Below, one piece after another: positions 21,272 to 23,880 of a stretch of 23,880 nt of DNA (its first letter is position 1; the number at the start of each line of letters is the position of its first letter). The notes under the pieces were generated by a model. That model ran no database searches. It had not been told where the DNA came from and was given only the letters and a program-made list of their open reading frames with translations. Source of the DNA: Clostridia bacterium. Lineage in GTDB: Bacteria; Bacillota; Clostridia; UBA1381. Location: assembly GCA_900751685.1 (NCBI GenBank), contig CAADSR010000160.1, positions 1 to 23,880 of the forward strand, in the 5' to 3' direction. The translations under genes and the position numbers were made by a program.

Positions 21272-21457
21272 TCACCGCCTTTCATTGAATCTACATCCTT
21301 TTAAACAGTCCCACGCTGCGCATTCATCTTTTATACATTCTGCCATCGCTCCCGTTTTTATTACATGCTGCTCAAATGATTCCACTTTTCCATCATTATC
21401 ATAGGTATAATTTTCTTTTGTTTCTTGCAATTTAACTCCAAAATGTGGACATTTCAT
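21272..21457 (-). CDS. Small Cys-rich (zinc-ribbon-like) protein
   Basis: The frame extends to 21538, but AAGGAGAG lies seven bases before the ATG at 21457, giving 61 residues. Cysteines at 3, 41, 46, 51 and 55 (C-x4-C-x4-C-x3-C at the end, with CPH at the start) suggest a metal-binding fold. The middle (residues 12-35) is polar. The gene is 13 bases after the minor head protein and is likely real. No function is known to me; its place between minor head and scaffold suggests a morphogenesis accessory or a moron. Confidence 0.7.
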   Translation of the reverse strand: MKCPHFGVKLQETKENYTYDNDGKVESFEQHVIKTGAMAECIKDECAAWDCLKGCRFNERR

Positions 21458-21470
21458 TTTATTACTCTCC

Positions 21471-22544
21471 TTATGCCACTTTATAATATTTGAACGCCTT
21501 TTGCTGCTCTGGTGATAGCGAATGCGCCCATTCCCCAAATGTAATACTGCCGTCTACCTTGTAATTTTTGCTTGTAAGCGGGTCCCTTGCTATTCGTGTT
21601 CTAGGCATCGCGCCGTCAATAATAGTGATGCATCTACACCGTGGATGGATAGGCGGGTAATTTTCCCCTTCTACTGCATCTGATACTTCAAATGTGCTGC
21701 CATCTAAAGCCCCGCATATTCCACAAACCCGCTCGCTAAATGCCGATACAAAACGATACCGGGCAATCCCTATTTCCTCATAAGCTTGTAGCTGCCCCTG
21801 ACTCATAAAATGGGCTGTTTCTGACTGCACAAGCTTTGTAGTGGATTCTATAATCCCGCCCGGTGCTGTATCTTTTACATACTCCTGTAGCTGCTCTGCC
21901 ATCCGTGATACGCTGTGGCCGTTTATCAGTCCGGTTTCAATCGTTTCCTGCACCGCATTTATAAATCGGTCATTGTGTATCCATACTCTTTTGCTGTAGT
22001 TGCTGCCTTTCCATTCTTCGTGCAGGACCTTATTGACTGCCCGCTGTGGAAGAACGCTAAAGTTAATCCCATAATCCATCCCTTTGGCTATATTGTAGAT
22101 GTTTGTATAATAGGATTTCTGCAACGTATTAGCGTAAAGTGTATTTTGCACTTTTGCTGCTTGATTTGCTACTCTTCTAAGCTGTATATATGCACTGGCC
22201 TTTACTGCCTCTAATCGTGTGATTCTTGCCCCGTATGCCTGGGCGTTTATGCGGCTCATAATATCAGCCTGAATCGCTGGATCATCTGTATCTTGTAGCA
22301 GCTTCAATAGATCCTGATACAGCATATCACTATCAGCGGCATTTAATAATCTCTGCCCTTCTTCTTTCGATAAGGCAGTAATTGCAGTAAATTCGCTGAA
22401 TACTTTTCTAATATCCCGATTGATCCCATCAATGGAACGCTCATAGGCCCGTATGATCTCATCCGCTTTACTTTCCGCAATACTGTGTAATGCTGCCTCA
22501 AGTGCTGCCGTTCGGCGTACCCAATAGACTTTACTCCTCTTCAT
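21471..22544 (-). CDS. Minor head protein, SPP1 gp7-like (phage head morphogenesis, Mu F family)
   Basis: The 357-residue product has an N-terminal helical region and a C-terminal phage Mu F domain with C274 and C277 (VCGICGALDGSTFEV), then PPIHPRCRC with H300, C303 and C305, a likely zinc site typical of the family. It then carries a short tail (FGEWAHSLSPEQQKAFKYYK) common in clostridial homologues. In SPP1 gp7 binds the portal and DNA. The start overlaps the portal stop by 14 bases. Confidence 0.93.
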   Translation of the reverse strand: MKRSKVYWVRRTAALEAALHSIAESKADEIIRAYERSIDGINRDIRKVFSEFTAITALSKEEGQRLLNAADSDMLYQDLLKLLQDTDDPAIQADIMSRINAQAYGARITRLEAVKASAYIQLRRVANQAAKVQNTLYANTLQKSYYTNIYNIAKGMDYGINFSVLPQRAVNKVLHEEWKGSNYSKRVWIHNDRFINAVQETIETGLINGHSVSRMAEQLQEYVKDTAPGGIIESTTKLVQSETAHFMSQGQLQAYEEIGIARYRFVSAFSERVCGICGALDGSTFEVSDAVEGENYPPIHPRCRCITIIDGAMPRTRIARDPLTSKNYKVDGSITFGEWAHSLSPEQQKAFKYYKVA

Positions 22545-23880
22545 TGTACTTCACATCATTTCGGTATGTGTTTGCGGCATCCGCATTCTCTTTCATTTTT
22601 TGAATACGTTCCTCTTTTGCAAGCTTTGCCTCTTCCTCGGCATCCGTAACGAATTTGAGCTGGCCGAGCAATGTCACCTGGCTAACTAAATCCTTGAGAA
22701 GGCTTATCATCTGCGCAATTTCAAGCTCATTAACTGGTAAATTCCGTGTAAATATAATATCTACCCGGTGAATCGGCACATTTGCCATCTGGCCTTTTAC
22801 TGTAAGGAAATTATTATACAATTCAAAACGCTTTTTCAAGAATTTTGTAAAATACCTCTCTTTATTCTTCGTGGCCTGCTCAAACCCTAACAGCTTATAC
22901 TTAATGGCAACCCCGGAAAGGTTATTCCCAAAACTTTCATCCGACAAATCAGGAACCATTGAAAATCTATGTATGTCCTCTTTAAAATCATCCCGCAAAA
23001 CCTTGATATCTGATTCTGATAGTACCTTTGATAAATACTGTGCGATAGCCTCTTTATCATATCCTATTAAGATGTGTTCTTCTTTTAATTTTTTAGCCGT
23101 TTCACTGTCAAGGTCTATTCCTGCCAGAAACAAAAAAGCGTCCACAAACTGCTCTTTGTCGTTGACCCGATCAGACATAAGAGTATTATACGCATCTATC
23201 AATGGTATAACCTGCTCATAATCTGCCTGTTTTTCAGAGTTGTTAAGACATTCTACAAGGGGAACATCACCAAAGAAGTGATTCCCTTCATATGTTAGCA
23301 TCATATCGTTCCAGTTATCTGTTGACGTCTCATAGGTGAATATTTGGGTATCTGTATACACATTGCAAACAATACCCCCTATCCCTCCATCCAAATCAAA
23401 TGTTTTGTAATAATATACCCCAAACAGCGGATTGTGTGTGCAATCATCACTATATACAACAAACGCCTGACAAGGATTTATAAATACACTCTTAGGTTTG
23501 CTATCACCATCCGCATATACCAACTCATATGCCCGCCCGTATATGCTCGTTTTTTTTACAATCTCGCTATCCAAGCTTGAAATATCCTGTTCTAAATAGG
23601 CATTTTTCAATGGCTCTATGTCATATTCTTCCGCCGGGGAATATGCTACCTGGTTTCCTGCAAGATAGGATTGTATCATATCTGTTATATACTTCGCATG
23701 ATTGCAGACAACCTTATTATTGGCTATCTTTTCAGAGGAACGCCGCCTCTGTAGTATTCTGTGATTGCCTTTATAGTAATCATATAAAAAATTATACCTA
23801 CTTATCTTTGCGCTGTGTTTTTCTATAAGTTTTGCCAAAATATCAACGGTAATACCGTTTTTAATTATTCCTTCATCTAT
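22531..23880 (-). CDS. Portal protein (SPP1 gp6-like), N-terminus cut by window edge
   Basis: The frame stays open to base 23880 (reading IDEGIIKNGITVDILAK), so the true start is a few codons beyond the window. A TTG at 23838 is not a credible start. Motifs of the SPP1-type portal are visible: YDYYKGNHRI, NNKVVCNHAKYITDMIQSYLAG, then GRAYELVYADGD, VYYYKTFD, VPLVECLNNSEKQADYEQVI, the clip/stem region with MVPDLSDESFGNNLSG and AIKYKLLGFE, and an acidic Lys/Glu-rich tail. Portals form the dodecameric DNA entry ring. The terminase large subunit should lie just upstream. Confidence 0.94.
   Translation of the reverse strand: MDEGIIKNGITVDILAKLIEKHSAKISRYNFLYDYYKGNHRILQRRRSSEKIANNKVVCNHAKYITDMIQSYLAGNQVAYSPAEEYDIEPLKNAYLEQDISSLDSEIVKKTSIYGRAYELVYADGDSKPKSVFINPCQAFVVYSDDCTHNPLFGVYYYKTFDLDGGIGGIVCNVYTDTQIFTYETSTDNWNDMMLTYEGNHFFGDVPLVECLNNSEKQADYEQVIPLIDAYNTLMSDRVNDKEQFVDAFLFLAGIDLDSETAKKLKEEHILIGYDKEAIAQYLSKVLSESDIKVLRDDFKEDIHRFSMVPDLSDESFGNNLSGVAIKYKLLGFEQATKNKERYFTKFLKKRFELYNNFLTVKGQMANVPIHRVDIIFTRNLPVNELEIAQMISLLKDLVSQVTLLGQLKFVTDAEEEAKLAKEERIQKMKENADAANTYRNDVKYNEEE

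Noticed and set aside
1..23880. CRISPR array, tRNA genes, insertion sequence or diversity-generating retroelement
   Set aside because: I saw no regularly spaced direct repeats with unique spacers, no transposase or reverse transcriptase frame, and no tRNA-like fold; the fibre has no C-type lectin variable region with template repeat.
23839..23880. Starting the portal at the TTG at 23838
   Set aside because: The frame continues upstream to the window edge with portal-like sequence and there is no ribosome binding site before the TTG, so the gene is partial.

Overview
The window is a stretch of a tailed-phage (siphovirus) genome, most likely a prophage of a low-to-moderate-GC Firmicute, probably of class Clostridia. 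The evidence is strong purine-rich ribosome binding sites, an SPP1-type portal and minor head protein, a DUF4355 scaffold, a phi13-type major tail protein, a TP901-type tape measure, a TcdE-like holin and an Amidase_2 endolysin. Nearly all genes lie on the minus strand, so the late operon reads from high to low coordinates. Both ends are cut: the portal lacks its first codons at base 23880 and the endolysin lacks its C-terminus at base 1. Terminase and integrase are not in the window.

Layout in transcription order. Head module: portal, SPP1 gp7-like minor head protein, a small Cys-rich protein, scaffold, major capsid protein. Connector module: gp6-like connector, head closure protein, HK97 gp10-like protein, tail terminator. 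Tail module: major tail protein, tail assembly chaperone gpG with a -1 frameshift product gpGT (slippery A AAA AAC at 17072-17078), a 1997-residue tape measure, distal tail protein, and tail-tip (Tal) protein. An accessory block (about 3330-8350) follows. The host-range and lysis module ends the window: a 739-residue trimeric fibre with a self-cleaving C-terminal domain, the holin and the endolysin.

The accessory block is the unusual part. It is visibly more AT-rich than the structural genes and sits between the tail tip and the fibre, where the late operon would normally be continuous. It holds an exported stalk-domain protein with its own promoter, a SAP/TPR protein, and a complete bipolar switch. 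The switch has a plus-strand XRE repressor without a protease domain, facing a minus-strand Cro-like/BRO/BRO operon that ends in a putative ribbon-helix-helix protein and a small helical protein. Intrinsic terminators flank or divide the block.

Two regulatory structures deserve attention. (1) A perfect 10-bp inverted repeat ties the -10 box of the cargo promoter to the start codon of the stalk-domain gene, so read-through late mRNA could fold and hide the start codon while mRNA from the local promoter could not. (2) Just upstream of the fibre, a 7-codon open frame (MKYGIPP) with an ideal ribosome binding site ends in Pro-Pro-stop exactly at the base of a terminator hairpin. This is the architecture of a translation-coupled attenuator that could gate fibre, holin and endolysin expression.
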